Positions 52,730 to 62,095 of a stretch of DNA of 64,000 bases are shown piece by piece. The stretch covers positions 1,680,001-1,744,000 of the forward strand of contig NZ_CP062006.1 of assembly GCF_017487345.1 (NCBI RefSeq). The letters run 5' to 3'. This DNA comes from Brevundimonas pondensis (GTDB lineage Bacteria; Pseudomonadota; Alphaproteobacteria; Caulobacterales; Caulobacteraceae). The translations under genes and the position numbers were made by a program. A model generated the notes under the pieces. It was not told the origin of the DNA and ran no database searches. It saw only the letters and a list, made by a program, of their open reading frames with translations. Numbering within the stretch: position 1 is the stretch's first letter; the number at the start of each line of letters is the position of its first letter.

Positions 52730-54580
52730 CTAAAGCCAGCCGCGCTCCTCAAGAAGGCCACGCACCGTCTCCGCCGCCAGCGACGGCGACAGCTGTTCAG
52801 TGGCCAGGGTCAGATCGGGCGCGCTGGGCGCTTCGTAAGGGGCGGCGATCCCGGTGAATCCTGGGATGGTCCCGGCCGAGGCCCGCGCATAGAGCCCCTT
52901 GGGATCCCGCGCCCGGCAGCTTTCCAGCGAGGCGTCCACGAAGACCTCGACGAAGCGCCCCCCGTCAAAGCGGGCCCGTACGGCGTCGCGGTCCGCCTGA
53001 CGCGGCGAGATCAGGGCGCAGATGGCGATGACGCCGGCCTCGGCGAACAGTCGGGCCGCCTCCCCCGTCCGACGCACGTTCTCGGCCCGATCGGCGTCAG
53101 AGAAGCCGAGATCGCGATTGAGGCCGTGACGCAGGTTGTCGCCGTCCAGCAGGACCGTGCGGCAGCCGCGCCCGTGCAGGCTCTGTTGCAGGGCCTGAGC
53201 CACCGTGGACTTGCCCGCGCCCGACAGGCCGGTCAGCCAGACGACGCCGCCTTGATGGCCGTTCAGCAGTTCATGGGCCTGGCGCGATACGGCGACGGGG
53301 CTTTGATGGATATGGGCCGTGTGATCCGGGACGTCCGTGATCACGCCCGCCGCCACCGTGACGCCCGTGCCCCGGTCGATCAGAACGAAGGCGCCCTGGG
53401 CCGGGTCGTCGCGGAAGGCGTCAGCCGCCACAGCCGAGGGCAGGCTCAGCAGACCATCGGCCACCTCGTTCGCCGCCAGGGTCGCGGCGCCGTTCGCCAG
53501 GGTCAGCCGCGCAGGCAGGGTCCGGGCGCCCAGCTTGACCTGATGACGCCTCGCTGGATCAAAGGGCTGATCCCCCATCCAAAGCAGGCGGACGTTCAGA
53601 CGATCAGAGGCGGCGGGTCGGTCGTCGGCCAGGGCCAGGACATCGCCGCGCGCCACGTCCACGCTCTCGGCCAGCTCCAGGGTGACAGCGTCCCCGGCCT
53701 GGGCCTGCGTCACCTCGACATCGCCCGACAGAATGCGCGCCAGGGTCGCCGTCCGCCCGCCGGGGCAGACGGCCAGAGCGTCGCCCACCCTCACCTCGCC
53801 CGAGGCGATGGTCCCGGCATAGCCGCGGAAGTGGGCGTCGGGACGGTTGACGTATTGGACCGACATACGGAACGGCCGGGCGATCCCGGTGTCGGCTACC
53901 GGCAGGTCTTCCAGCGCCTGGATCAGGCTGGGCCCGTCATACCAGGGCGTGGCGGCCGAGGGCGCCGTCAGGTTGTCGCCGCGCCGCGCGCTGACCGGAA
54001 TGGCCAGAACCGACCGGAAACCCAGGTCGGCGACCAGGTCGGCATAGGCCGCGCGGATCGCCTCGAAGACCGAAGGATCATCCGCGACCAGATCGATCTT
54101 GTTGACCGCCAGGATGACATGGCGAATGCCGAACAGGGCGACGATGCGGCTGTGGCGCGCGGTCTGGGCCGTGATGCCCTTGGCGGCGTCGACCAGCACG
54201 ACCGCCGCATCGCAGGTCGAGGCGCCGGTGGCCATATTGCGCGTGTACTGCTCGTGTCCCGGCGTATCGGCGATGATGAAGCTGCGGCGCGGCGTGGACA
54301 TATAGCGATAGGCCACGTCGATGGTGATGCCCTGCTCGCGCTCGGCCTCCAGTCCGTCCAACAACAGGGCGTAGTCCAGGTTGGCCCCATCGGTGCCGAA
54401 CCGGCGCGAGTCGCGTTCCAGCGTCGCCAGTTGATCCTCGGGCACCTGGCCCGTCTCGAACAGCAGCCGCCCGATCAGGGTCGACTTTCCGTCGTCCACC
54501 GAGCCGCAGGTCAGGAAGCGCAACAGGTCGCGGTTCGGGCGATGCGTCCGCCCGGTGAAGGCCGTCACGGCGCCGTCCAT
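52730..54580 (-). CDS. cysNC: Bifunctional sulfate adenylyltransferase subunit 1 / APS kinase
   Basis: A 616-residue fusion. The CysN GTPase part (about 1-430) has [32 protein letters not shown] and NKIDLV; with CysD it makes APS from sulfate and ATP. The CysC part (about 440-616) has [36 protein letters not shown] and looks fully active as an APS kinase giving PAPS. The ATG overlaps the cysD stop by one base. An intact kinase is notable because the reductase in this window has APS-reductase cysteines. Confidence 0.94.
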   Translation of the reverse strand: MDGAVTAFTGRTHRPNRDLLRFLTCGSVDDGKSTLIGRLLFETGQVPEDQLATLERDSRRFGTDGANLDYALLLDGLEAEREQGITIDVAYRYMSTPRRSFIIADTPGHEQYTRNMATGASTCDAAVVLVDAAKGITAQTARHSRIVALFGIRHVILAVNKIDLVADDPSVFEAIRAAYADLVADLGFRSVLAIPVSARRGDNLTAPSAATPWYDGPSLIQALEDLPVADTGIARPFRMSVQYVNRPDAHFRGYAGTIASGEVRVGDALAVCPGGRTATLARILSGDVEVTQAQAGDAVTLELAESVDVARGDVLALADDRPAASDRLNVRLLWMGDQPFDPARRHQVKLGARTLPARLTLANGAATLAANEVADGLLSLPSAVAADAFRDDPAQGAFVLIDRGTGVTVAAGVITDVPDHTAHIHQSPVAVSRQAHELLNGHQGGVVWLTGLSGAGKSTVAQALQQSLHGRGCRTVLLDGDNLRHGLNRDLGFSDADRAENVRRTGEAARLFAEAGVIAICALISPRQADRDAVRARFDGGRFVEVFVDASLESCRARDPKGLYARASAGTIPGFTGIAAPYEAPSAPDLTLATEQLSPSLAAETVRGLLEERGWL

Positions 54581-55524
54581 CAGAAGTAGCCCTCGCGCTT
54601 CTTGCGCTCCATCGAGGCGGTCTCGTCGGCATCGATCAAGCGCCCCTGACGTTCCGACTGGCGGCTGACGCGCAACTCGCGGATGACGGCGTCCAGATCT
54701 TCAGCCTCGGATTCCACAGCCGCGCTCAGCGGATAGCAGCCCAGGGATCGGAAACGGACACGGCGCAGTTCGGGCGTTTCGCCCTCGCGCAACGGCAACC
54801 GTTCGTCATCGCGCACGATCAGGGCGCCTTCGCGCACCACCACGGGGCGCAGAGCCGAGAAATAGAGCGGCACCACCGGAATGCCCTCCGCCTGGGTGTA
54901 TTCCCACACGTCCAGCTCGGTCCAGTTCGACAGGGGGAAGACGCGCAGGCTCTCGCCCGGCCCCAGGTTGGAGTTCCACAACCGCCACAGCTCAGGCCGC
55001 TGGCGACGCGGGTCCCAGCTGTGGTCCGCGCCTCGGAAAGAGAAGATGCGCTCCTTGGCCCGCGACTTCTCCTCATCACGCCGCGCGCCGCCGATGGCGA
55101 CGTCGAAGCCGTGCAGGTCCAGGGCCTGCTTCAGGGCGTCGGTCTTCATCGCCTGGGTATGGGCCGACGATCCCGAGGTGATCGGGCTGATCCCGCGCGC
55201 CAGGGCTTCATGATTGGTGTGGACCAGCAGGCGCGCGCCATAGAGGCCCGCCACATGGTCGCGGTGGGTGATCATGTCCCGGAACTTCCACGTCGTATCG
55301 ACGTGCAGCAGCGGAAATGGCGGCCGTCCCGGATAGAAGGCCTTGGCCGCGAGGTGCAGCAGGACGCCCGAGTCCTTGCCGATCGAATACATCATGACCG
55401 GGTTACGCGCCGTCGCCGCCACCTCGCGCAGAATCTCGATCGCCTCGGCCTCAAGCCGGCGCAGATGCGGGGGCAGAACGCGACGCGTCGTGGCGTCTCT
55501 CTGCTTTTCGACGGTCGCCTGCAT
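54580..55524 (-). CDS. cysD: Sulfate adenylyltransferase subunit 2
   Basis: A 314-residue PP-loop ATP pyrophosphatase. The P-loop is [20 protein letters not shown], followed by [13 protein letters not shown] and [20 protein letters not shown], and it closes with the conserved tail [15 protein letters not shown]. With CysN it forms APS. It is first in the cysD-cysNC-fdxA set, with 110 bases separating it from the ferredoxin reductase gene upstream. Confidence 0.95.
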   Translation of the reverse strand: MQATVEKQRDATTRRVLPPHLRRLEAEAIEILREVAATARNPVMMYSIGKDSGVLLHLAAKAFYPGRPPFPLLHVDTTWKFRDMITHRDHVAGLYGARLLVHTNHEALARGISPITSGSSAHTQAMKTDALKQALDLHGFDVAIGGARRDEEKSRAKERIFSFRGADHSWDPRRQRPELWRLWNSNLGPGESLRVFPLSNWTELDVWEYTQAEGIPVVPLYFSALRPVVVREGALIVRDDERLPLREGETPELRRVRFRSLGCYPLSAAVESEAEDLDAVIRELRVSRQSERQGRLIDADETASMERKKREGYF

Positions 55525-55634
55525 AGGCTGAGGTCCTCACTGGTCGTCTTGAACGAGGGATGTTTGAAGCGTGGAGGGCCGGTCCGCGTCGAACGATATG
55601 ATCTCGCGCCGGTCGATAGAAAATCTGAGAGCGG

Positions 55635-56459
55635 TCAGCCGACGAAGGCGCGTTCCAGCACATAGTCGCCGGGTTCGGCGTTCGAGCCTTCGCTCAGGCC
55701 ATGGCTTTCCAGCAGGGCCGCCGCCTCGCGGATCATGGCCGTCGAGCCGCACAGCATGACCCGGTCCAGCGCTGGATCGAAGCGGCCGTCGAGCCCCAGG
55801 TCGCGGAAGAAGTCGCCGCTGGCGATGCGGTCGGTGATGCGGCCCGGACGCTCGAACGCCTCGCGCGTCACGGTCGGATAATAGGTCAGTCGACCCTGTG
55901 CGACCTCGCCCACCAAAGGGTCCTCGAACAGGTCGGTCTGCAGGAAGTCGCGATAGGCCAAGTCGGCGACCTGACGCACCGTATGCGTGATCACGACCTG
56001 ATCGAACCGCTCATAGGTTTCGGGATCGCGCGCCACGCTCAGCCAGGGCGCCAGGCCGGTGCCCGTGCCGATCAGGAACAGCCGCCGCCCCGGCTTCAAC
56101 GCGTCCAGCACCAGGGTGCCGGTCGGCTTCTTGCCCAGCAGCACCTCGTCGCCCGGCTGGATATCGACCAGACGCGAGGTCAGCGGGCCGTCCTCGACGC
56201 GGATGGAGAAGAACTCCAGCTCGTCCGACCACGAGGGGCTGGCGATGGAATAGGCCCGCAGCGTCGGCTTGCCCGTCCCATCCAGCGACGGCAAGCCGAT
56301 CATCACGAACTCGCCGGAGCGGAAGCGGAAATCCTCGGGCCGGTCGATGGCGAAGCTGAACAGATGATCGGTCCAGCGCCGCACCCATCGCACCCTCTGC
56401 GGGGTCCACGGCGCGGGCGCCGCGGCACGGGCACGTTCCAGAACTGCGGCTTGGCTCAC
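55635..56459 (-). CDS. fpr: Ferredoxin-NADP reductase
   Basis: A 274-residue FAD-dependent reductase. The FAD-binding barrel has FRSGEFVMIGLP and LRAYSIASPSW; the NADP part has LFLIGTGTGLAPWLSVARDPETY and MLCGSTAMIREAA. It moves electrons between NADPH and ferredoxin or flavodoxin. The start is a GTG with AGGAGG six bases upstream. It lies upstream of cysD on the same strand and next to a LysR gene, so it likely feeds FdxA and the sulfite reductase. Confidence 0.9.
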   Translation of the reverse strand: MSQAAVLERARAAAPAPWTPQRVRWVRRWTDHLFSFAIDRPEDFRFRSGEFVMIGLPSLDGTGKPTLRAYSIASPSWSDELEFFSIRVEDGPLTSRLVDIQPGDEVLLGKKPTGTLVLDALKPGRRLFLIGTGTGLAPWLSVARDPETYERFDQVVITHTVRQVADLAYRDFLQTDLFEDPLVGEVAQGRLTYYPTVTREAFERPGRITDRIASGDFFRDLGLDGRFDPALDRVMLCGSTAMIREAAALLESHGLSEGSNAEPGDYVLERAFVG

Positions 56460-56559
56460 GTCCGACCTCCTGCTTGAAGGCCTTCGACATAGGGCGGGCG
56501 GCGTCCGTCGAGGAAACGATCAATCCTGTTTCGAGCGTGCAGAAAATCTGCAGACCGAT

Positions 56560-57489
56560 TTATAGCTGGTCCAGATTGTTGTCGTAGTCGATCGCCTGCT
56601 TCTTCAGCCAGGCCACGAAGGCCTTGGTTCCGGGCGAGGCCGGACGGTCCCTGGGCATGACCACGAAATAGGCGAAGCCCAGCACCTGACTGCCGTCCGG
56701 GAAGGGCGCGACCAGACGCCCCGTGGCTAGGTCCGCCTGGGCCAGACTGCGTTTGGCCAGGGCCACGCCCCGCCCCGCCGCCGCCGCCTCGATCAGCAGG
56801 CTGGACTGGTCGAAGCGCGAGCCGCGCCGGGCGTCGGCGTGACTGGCGTGCCGCGCCTTCAGCCACATGGCCCAGTCAGGGCGCGAGGCGTCGCCGTCCT
56901 CGGACATATCGTGCAGCAGGGTGTGCCGGGCCAGGTCCTCGGCGGTGCGGATCGGATGGGGCGCCGCCATCAGGGCGGGCGAGCAGACGGGAATGACCGT
57001 CTCGGTCAGCAGGCGCTCCACCACATGGCCGGGATAGTCGCCGGGGCCATAGCGGATGGCCAGATCGACCTTGCCCCTGCCCACCGTCACCGGCTCCATG
57101 TCGGCGGAAATCCACACCTCGATATCCGGGTGGGCGGCGTGGAAGTCATCCATGCGCGGCATCAGCCATTTGGACGCAAAGGACGGCGCCACGCTGATCG
57201 CCACCGTCCGGTTCAGCGGCGGTTCGCGCAGGATGGCCGAGGCGTCCATCAGCCGCTCGAACCCTTCGCGCAGCAGCGGCACGGCCGCACGCCCCAGCTC
57301 CGTCAGCTGCAACCCCCGCGCCTCGCGTGTGAACAGCGGGCCGCCGATGATCTCTTCCAGCAGGCGGATCTGCTGGCTGACGGCCCCTGGCGTCACCGAC
57401 AGCTCGTCCGCCGTCCGCGAGAAGTTGAGGTGCCGCGACGCGCTTTCGAAAGCACGCAGGGCGTTGAGGGGCAAAAGCGGTCGAACCAT
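56560..57489 (-). CDS. LysR-family regulator (GcvA-like)
   Basis: A 309-residue LysR regulator. The N-terminal helix-turn-helix (LNALRAFESASRHLNFSRTADELSVTPGAVSQQIRLLEEIIG) is of the GcvA-like subgroup and is followed by a substrate-binding effector domain (about 90-300). It is divergent from cysG and upstream of fpr on the same strand, a place suited to control of the surrounding sulfur genes, as CysB does in other bacteria. It is not a close CysB by its N-terminal sequence, so the role is inferred from position. Confidence 0.85.
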   Translation of the reverse strand: MVRPLLPLNALRAFESASRHLNFSRTADELSVTPGAVSQQIRLLEEIIGGPLFTREARGLQLTELGRAAVPLLREGFERLMDASAILREPPLNRTVAISVAPSFASKWLMPRMDDFHAAHPDIEVWISADMEPVTVGRGKVDLAIRYGPGDYPGHVVERLLTETVIPVCSPALMAAPHPIRTAEDLARHTLLHDMSEDGDASRPDWAMWLKARHASHADARRGSRFDQSSLLIEAAAAGRGVALAKRSLAQADLATGRLVAPFPDGSQVLGFAYFVVMPRDRPASPGTKAFVAWLKKQAIDYDNNLDQL

Positions 57490-57619
57490 GCGCTTGTAGA
57501 AAACCTATCAGGGCAGCGAAGACAATCTGGTTTGTGGAAGGATCGTGCACGACGGATGCTGAATGTCGAGCCGCCACGCAAAAGCAAGGGCGGAAGACAG
57601 CAGATCATGGAATCGGCCG

Positions 57620-59023
57620 ATGCGCGTCTTTCTGGCATCCATTCCCCTGGAAGGGGCGAAAGTCGTCGTCGTCGGCGCGGGCGAACCGGCCCTGGCCAAG
57701 CTGCGCCTGTTCCTGAACAGCCCGGCGGCTCTGGCCTGGTTCACGCCCGACGGCGCGCCCGCCGTGCTGGAAATGCCGCAAAGCGCCCCGAGGCCGATCG
57801 CCCGCCTTCCTGAGGCAGCCGACCTGAACGGCGCGCGGCTGGTCTTCATCGCCCTGCATGACGTGACCCTCGCTCGTCGCATCGCCGAGGCTGCGCGCGA
57901 CGCGGGGGCCCAGGCCAACATCGTCGACCAGCCCGGCTTCAGCGACTTCCACACCCCGGCCCTGATCGACCGCGACGAAGTGGTCGTGGCCGTGGCCACT
58001 GGCGGAAACGCCCCCATCCTGGCCCGCGACCTGCGTTCGCGCATCGAAGCCGTCCTGCCCCAGGGCGCAGCCTCGGTCGCGCGTCTGGCGGGCGAACTGC
58101 GCGGCGCGGTGAAGGACGCCATCCCCGACTTCCTGGCCCGCCGCCGCTTCTGGGAGCGCGCCTTCCGCAGCCCCGCCGCCGACCTGGCCGCAGAGGGCCG
58201 CATGGCCGAGGCGCGGCGCGAAATGGTGCGCCTGCTGAACGCCGCCGCCTCGCCGCGCGAAGAAGCCGCCAAGGGCGTGGTCCACATCATCGGCGCCGGG
58301 CCGGGCGATCCCGAGCTGCTGACCCTCAAGGCCCTGCGCGCGCTACAGGACGCCGACGTCATCATCCACGACAAGCTGGTCTCGGTCGAGGTGCTGGACC
58401 GCGCCCGCCGGGACGCCAAACGCATCTATGTCGGCAAGGCGCGCGGCGACCATTCGGTGCCGCAGGATCAGATCGAACAGCTGATGATCGCGGAGGCCCG
58501 CGCCGGGCATCGCGTCGTACGCCTGAAGGGCGGCGATCCCTTCGTCTTCGGGCGCGGCGGCGAGGAGCTGGAGGCCGTGCGCGCCGCCGGGATCAAGGCC
58601 ATTGTCGTGCCGGGGATCACCGCCGCCCTGGCCTGCGCCGCCTCGACCGGCCTGCCCCTGACCCACCGCGACCACGCCCAGGCCGTGACCTTCGTCACCG
58701 GCCAGCCCAAGCCGGGCGGCCAGGGCGCCGACTGGGCGCGTCTGGCGGCGCCGAACCATACCCTGGCCGTCTATATGGGCGCCGGACAGGCCGAGCAGAT
58801 CGCCGCCGACCTGATCGCCGCCGGTCGTGACGGCGCCACGCCCGTCGCCGTGGTCGAGAACGGCAGCCGCCCGGATCAGCGCGCCTTCAAGGGGCGGCTG
58901 GACGACCTGCCCGCCCTGGTGGCGCGCATGGAGCTGACCGGCCCGGCCCTGTTGTTCATCGGCGAGACCGCCGCCCTGGCCGTCGCCGATGACGAGCGCC
59001 CCCGGATCGAGGTCGCGGCATGA
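57620..59023 (+). CDS. cysG: Siroheme synthase
   Basis: A 467-residue fusion. The N-terminal part (about 1-210) is precorrin-2 dehydrogenase/ferrochelatase (VVVVGAGEPALAKLRLFL). The C-terminal part (about 220-467) is uroporphyrinogen III methyltransferase with GAGPGDPELLTLKALRALQDADVI, VRLKGGDPFVFGRGGEEL and VVPGITAALACAASTGLPLTHR. It makes siroheme for the sulfite reductase two genes downstream. The ATG at 57620 begins conserved sequence; the frame is open 19 residues further. It overlaps the DUF2849 gene by four bases. Confidence 0.93.
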   Translation: MRVFLASIPLEGAKVVVVGAGEPALAKLRLFLNSPAALAWFTPDGAPAVLEMPQSAPRPIARLPEAADLNGARLVFIALHDVTLARRIAEAARDAGAQANIVDQPGFSDFHTPALIDRDEVVVAVATGGNAPILARDLRSRIEAVLPQGAASVARLAGELRGAVKDAIPDFLARRRFWERAFRSPAADLAAEGRMAEARREMVRLLNAAASPREEAAKGVVHIIGAGPGDPELLTLKALRALQDADVIIHDKLVSVEVLDRARRDAKRIYVGKARGDHSVPQDQIEQLMIAEARAGHRVVRLKGGDPFVFGRGGEELEAVRAAGIKAIVVPGITAALACAASTGLPLTHRDHAQAVTFVTGQPKPGGQGADWARLAAPNHTLAVYMGAGQAEQIAADLIAAGRDGATPVAVVENGSRPDQRAFKGRLDDLPALVARMELTGPALLFIGETAALAVADDERPRIEVAA

Positions 59024-59307
59024 AACTGTTGACCGCCAACCGGCTGAACGACGGCCGCGTCGTCTATCTGGGCGATGCCGACGCCGTGGTCGAGGCCATC
59101 GACGCCGCCCGCCCGCTGGACGAGGCCGCCGCCGAGACCGCCCTGGCCCAGGCCCAGTCGCGCCCGTCCGTCTTCGTCAATCCCTATCTGATCGAGGTCG
59201 AGGGCCGCGCCCCCACGGGTCGCGACCGGCTGAAGGAGCGCATCCGCTCGGCCGGCCCCAGCGTCGGCCACAGCCTCGTCTTCGCCGCTCGAAACGAGAC
59301 CGCCTGA
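59020..59307 (+). CDS. DUF2849 domain protein
   Basis: A 95-residue soluble protein recognisable as the DUF2849 family by KLLTANRLNDGRVVYLG and FVNPYLIEVEG. In alphaproteobacteria this small protein is regularly encoded between cysG and the sulfite reductase gene, as here with four-base and one-base overlaps. Its role is unknown; operon position suggests help with siroheme delivery or sulfite reductase function. Confidence 0.85.
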   Translation: MKLLTANRLNDGRVVYLGDADAVVEAIDAARPLDEAAAETALAQAQSRPSVFVNPYLIEVEGRAPTGRDRLKERIRSAGPSVGHSLVFAARNETA

Positions 59308-60974
59308 TGTATCGCTATGACGAGTTCGACGCCGCCCTGGTCCGCGAACGCATTGCGGAATTCAGCGATCAGGTGGATCGCCGCGGCAAGGGCGACCTGA
59401 CCGAGGACGAGTTCAAGCCCCTGCGGCTGATGAACGGGGTCTATCTGCAACTGCACGCCTATATGCTGCGGATCGCGGTGCCCTATGGCGTGATGAACAG
59501 CCGCCAGATGCGCCGGCTGGCCCATGTCGCCCGCACCTATGACAAGGGCTACGGCCACTTCACCACACGCACGAACATCCAGTTCAACTGGCCCGCGCTG
59601 CAGGACCTGCCCGCCATCCTCAGCGATCTGGCCGAGGTCGAGATGCACGCCATCCAGACCTCCGGCAACTGCATCCGCAACGTCACCACCGACGTCTTCG
59701 CGGGCGTGGCCGCCGACGAGATCGAGGACCCGCGCCCCTGGTGCGAGATCCTGCGCCAGTGGTCGACCATCCACCCGGAATTCTCCTTCCTGCCGCGCAA
59801 GTTCAAGATCGCGGTCATCGGCGCGGCCAAGGACCGGGCGGCGATCCGCACCCACGATGTCGGGCTTCAGATCGTGCGTGGCGAGGACGGACAGACGGCG
59901 TTTCGGGTCTTCGTCGGCGGGGGTCAGGGGCGCCTGCCGCATATCGCGCAGGAGATCGCCTCGGCGGTGCCGGGCCGGTCGCTGCTGGCCTATCTGACCG
60001 CCATCCTGCGCGCCTACAACCTGCTGGGACGGCGCGACAACATCCACAAGGCGCGGATCAAGATCCTGGTCGCCGCCATCGGCATCGACGCCTTCCGCGA
60101 TGAGGTCGAGCGCCAGTTCGCCATCCTGCGTCAGGAAGACCTGCGCGTCCCCGACGAGGAACTGGCCCGGATTCAGGCCTACTTCACGCCGCCGCCGTTC
60201 GAGGCCCTGCCCGCCGTCAGCCCCGCCTATGACGCCGCCCGCCGCCTGAACCCCGAGTTCGCCCGCTTCACCCGCTCCAACCTGCGAGCGCACAAGCAGG
60301 CCGGATACGGCGCCGTCATCATCTCGCTGAAGCCCGTCGACGGCGTTCCCGGCGACATCACGGCGGATCAGATGGAGGTGGTCGCCGACCTGGCCGAGCG
60401 CTTCTCGTTCGACGAGGTCCGGGCGTCCTATGAGCAGAACCTGGTCCTGCCCCACGTCCGGCTGGAGGACGCCCACGCGGTCTGGAGCCGTCTGCGCGAG
60501 GCCGGTCTGGCGACGGCCAACGCCGACCTGGCCACCGACATCATCGCCTGCCCCGGCCTGGACTACTGCAGCCTGGCCAACGCCCGCTCGATCCCCGTGG
60601 CCCAGGCCCTGTCGCGCCAGCTGGCCGACGCCGACCTGCAAGAAAAACTGGGACCCGTGCGGATCAACATCAGCGGCTGCATCAACGCCTGCGGCCATCA
60701 CCACGTCGGCCACATCGGCGTCCTGGGCGTCGATCGCAAGGGCGAGGAATACTATCAGATCACCATCGGCGGCTCGCCCGACGAGCAGGCGGCTCTGGGC
60801 GAGATCGTCGGCCGCAGCCTGCCCGCCGAGGCGGTCGCACCCGCCATCGCTCGCGCCCTGGATCGCTATCTGGAGATCCGCACCGACGGCGAGTTGTTCA
60901 TCGACACGGTCCGTCGCCTGGGCGCAGATCCCTTCCGCACCGCCATCTATGAGCCGATCGATGCAGCTGCTTGA
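59307..60974 (+). CDS. cysI: Ferredoxin-type sulfite reductase hemoprotein
   Basis: A 555-residue siroheme/4Fe-4S reductase. Two ferredoxin-like half domains are followed by the cluster cysteines CPGLDYC and CINAC (in NISGCINACGHHHVGHIG). It reduces sulfite to sulfide with six electrons. There is no CysJ flavoprotein gene in the window and the length and motifs fit the ferredoxin-dependent SiR/NirA group. The ATG overlaps the DUF2849 stop by one base; a longer open frame from 58989 is cysG in another frame. Confidence 0.92.
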   Translation: MYRYDEFDAALVRERIAEFSDQVDRRGKGDLTEDEFKPLRLMNGVYLQLHAYMLRIAVPYGVMNSRQMRRLAHVARTYDKGYGHFTTRTNIQFNWPALQDLPAILSDLAEVEMHAIQTSGNCIRNVTTDVFAGVAADEIEDPRPWCEILRQWSTIHPEFSFLPRKFKIAVIGAAKDRAAIRTHDVGLQIVRGEDGQTAFRVFVGGGQGRLPHIAQEIASAVPGRSLLAYLTAILRAYNLLGRRDNIHKARIKILVAAIGIDAFRDEVERQFAILRQEDLRVPDEELARIQAYFTPPPFEALPAVSPAYDAARRLNPEFARFTRSNLRAHKQAGYGAVIISLKPVDGVPGDITADQMEVVADLAERFSFDEVRASYEQNLVLPHVRLEDAHAVWSRLREAGLATANADLATDIIACPGLDYCSLANARSIPVAQALSRQLADADLQEKLGPVRINISGCINACGHHHVGHIGVLGVDRKGEEYYQITIGGSPDEQAALGEIVGRSLPAEAVAPAIARALDRYLEIRTDGELFIDTVRRLGADPFRTAIYEPIDAAA

Positions 60975-62037
60975 GCAAGCCCAGGACGGCGTCCGCCTGA
61001 GCGTCTCCACGCCCGAGGACGACATCCGCGCGGCAGCCGCCGCCAACGACAGCCTGATCCTGGAGTTCGAGGCCTTTCGCGACGGGCGCGGCTTCTCCCT
61101 GGCGGCCATCCTGCGGGGCCAGGGCTATCGTGGTCGGCTGATCGCAGCGGGCAAGATTCTGCCCGATCAGGTGCGGCACCTGCGCCGCTGCGGTTTTGAC
61201 GCCGTGGAACTGGCCCCCGACGCCGACGCCGCGCCGTGGCGACGCATGGATCAGGTCTTCAGCGCCGCCTATCAGCCCGCGTCCGGCGACGACCGACTGG
61301 TCTGGCGTCAGCGTCATGCAACGTCGCCCGTCGAAGACACCGCTGCACTGGCCGCGCGCCTCAATAGTCAATGGGCCGACGCCGAGCCGAAAGACCTGCT
61401 GGCAGCAGTGCTGGATCCGGCTCTCGGCCGAAAGACCGCCGCCGTCTCCTCTTTCGGCGCCGAGGCCGCCGTCCTGCTGCATCTGATCTCGCGTGTGCAG
61501 CCCGACCTGCCCGTCGTCTTCCTCGATACCGGCCAGCACTTCTTCCAGACCCTGGCCTATCGGCGCGAACTGACCGAGCGCCTCGGCCTGACCGACGTGC
61601 GCGACACCCCCCCCGACACAGCGGCCCTGTCCGCGTCGGACCCGCGCAGCGACCTGTGGCGCAGCCAACCCGACGCCTGCTGCGCTATCCGCAAGGTCGA
61701 ACCGCAGGCACGCGCCCTGGCCGGTTTCGACACCCGGATCACCGGGCGCAAACGCTATCAGAACAGCCAACGCGCCGACCTGAAACCCTTCGAAGCCGCC
61801 CACGACGTGCTGGTCGTCAACCCTCTGGCCGCATGGTCAGCGGATCAGGTCGAGGACTGGTTGCGCGATCACCAACTGCCGCGTCACCCTCTGGTCGAGC
61901 AGGGCTATCCCTCCATCGGTTGCTGGCCTTGCACCCGCGCCGTCGAGGCGGGCGAGAACGCGCGCGACGGGCGCTGGTCCGGTCAGGAGAAAACCGAGTG
62001 CGGCATCCACGGACGGGTGCTGGCCCCGGCCTGTTGA
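60961..62037 (+). CDS. cysH: DUF934-CysH fusion, probable APS reductase
   Basis: A 358-residue fusion. Residues about 1-115 match DUF934 (NDSLILEFEAFRDGRGFSLAAILRGQGYRGRLIAAGKILPDQVRHLRRCGFD). Residues about 120-358 are CysH: SSFGAEAAVLLHL, FLDTGQHFFQTLAYR and the catalytic ECGIH with C347. C240-C241 and C321-C324 give the CC-X79-CxxC pattern that binds a 4Fe-4S cluster in APS reductases. The protein should therefore reduce APS (perhaps also PAPS) to sulfite. DUF934 is usually a separate protein in sulfite reductase operons. It overlaps cysI by 14 bases. Confidence 0.9.
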   Translation: MQLLEQAQDGVRLSVSTPEDDIRAAAAANDSLILEFEAFRDGRGFSLAAILRGQGYRGRLIAAGKILPDQVRHLRRCGFDAVELAPDADAAPWRRMDQVFSAAYQPASGDDRLVWRQRHATSPVEDTAALAARLNSQWADAEPKDLLAAVLDPALGRKTAAVSSFGAEAAVLLHLISRVQPDLPVVFLDTGQHFFQTLAYRRELTERLGLTDVRDTPPDTAALSASDPRSDLWRSQPDACCAIRKVEPQARALAGFDTRITGRKRYQNSQRADLKPFEAAHDVLVVNPLAAWSADQVEDWLRDHQLPRHPLVEQGYPSIGCWPCTRAVEAGENARDGRWSGQEKTECGIHGRVLAPAC

Positions 62038-62095
62038 CGCTGCGCACCCGCCTTATCGCTCGCCCCATCCCAAGACCTGATTTCAGAGACATCCC

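Noticed and set aside
59184..61109. A 641-codon minus-strand frame across cysI
   Set aside because: Shadow of cysI; composition typical of antisense in GC-rich DNA.
62038..62095. Riboswitch before cysK
   Set aside because: The gap is only 58 bases, with no SAM- or cysteine-responsive structure recognised.
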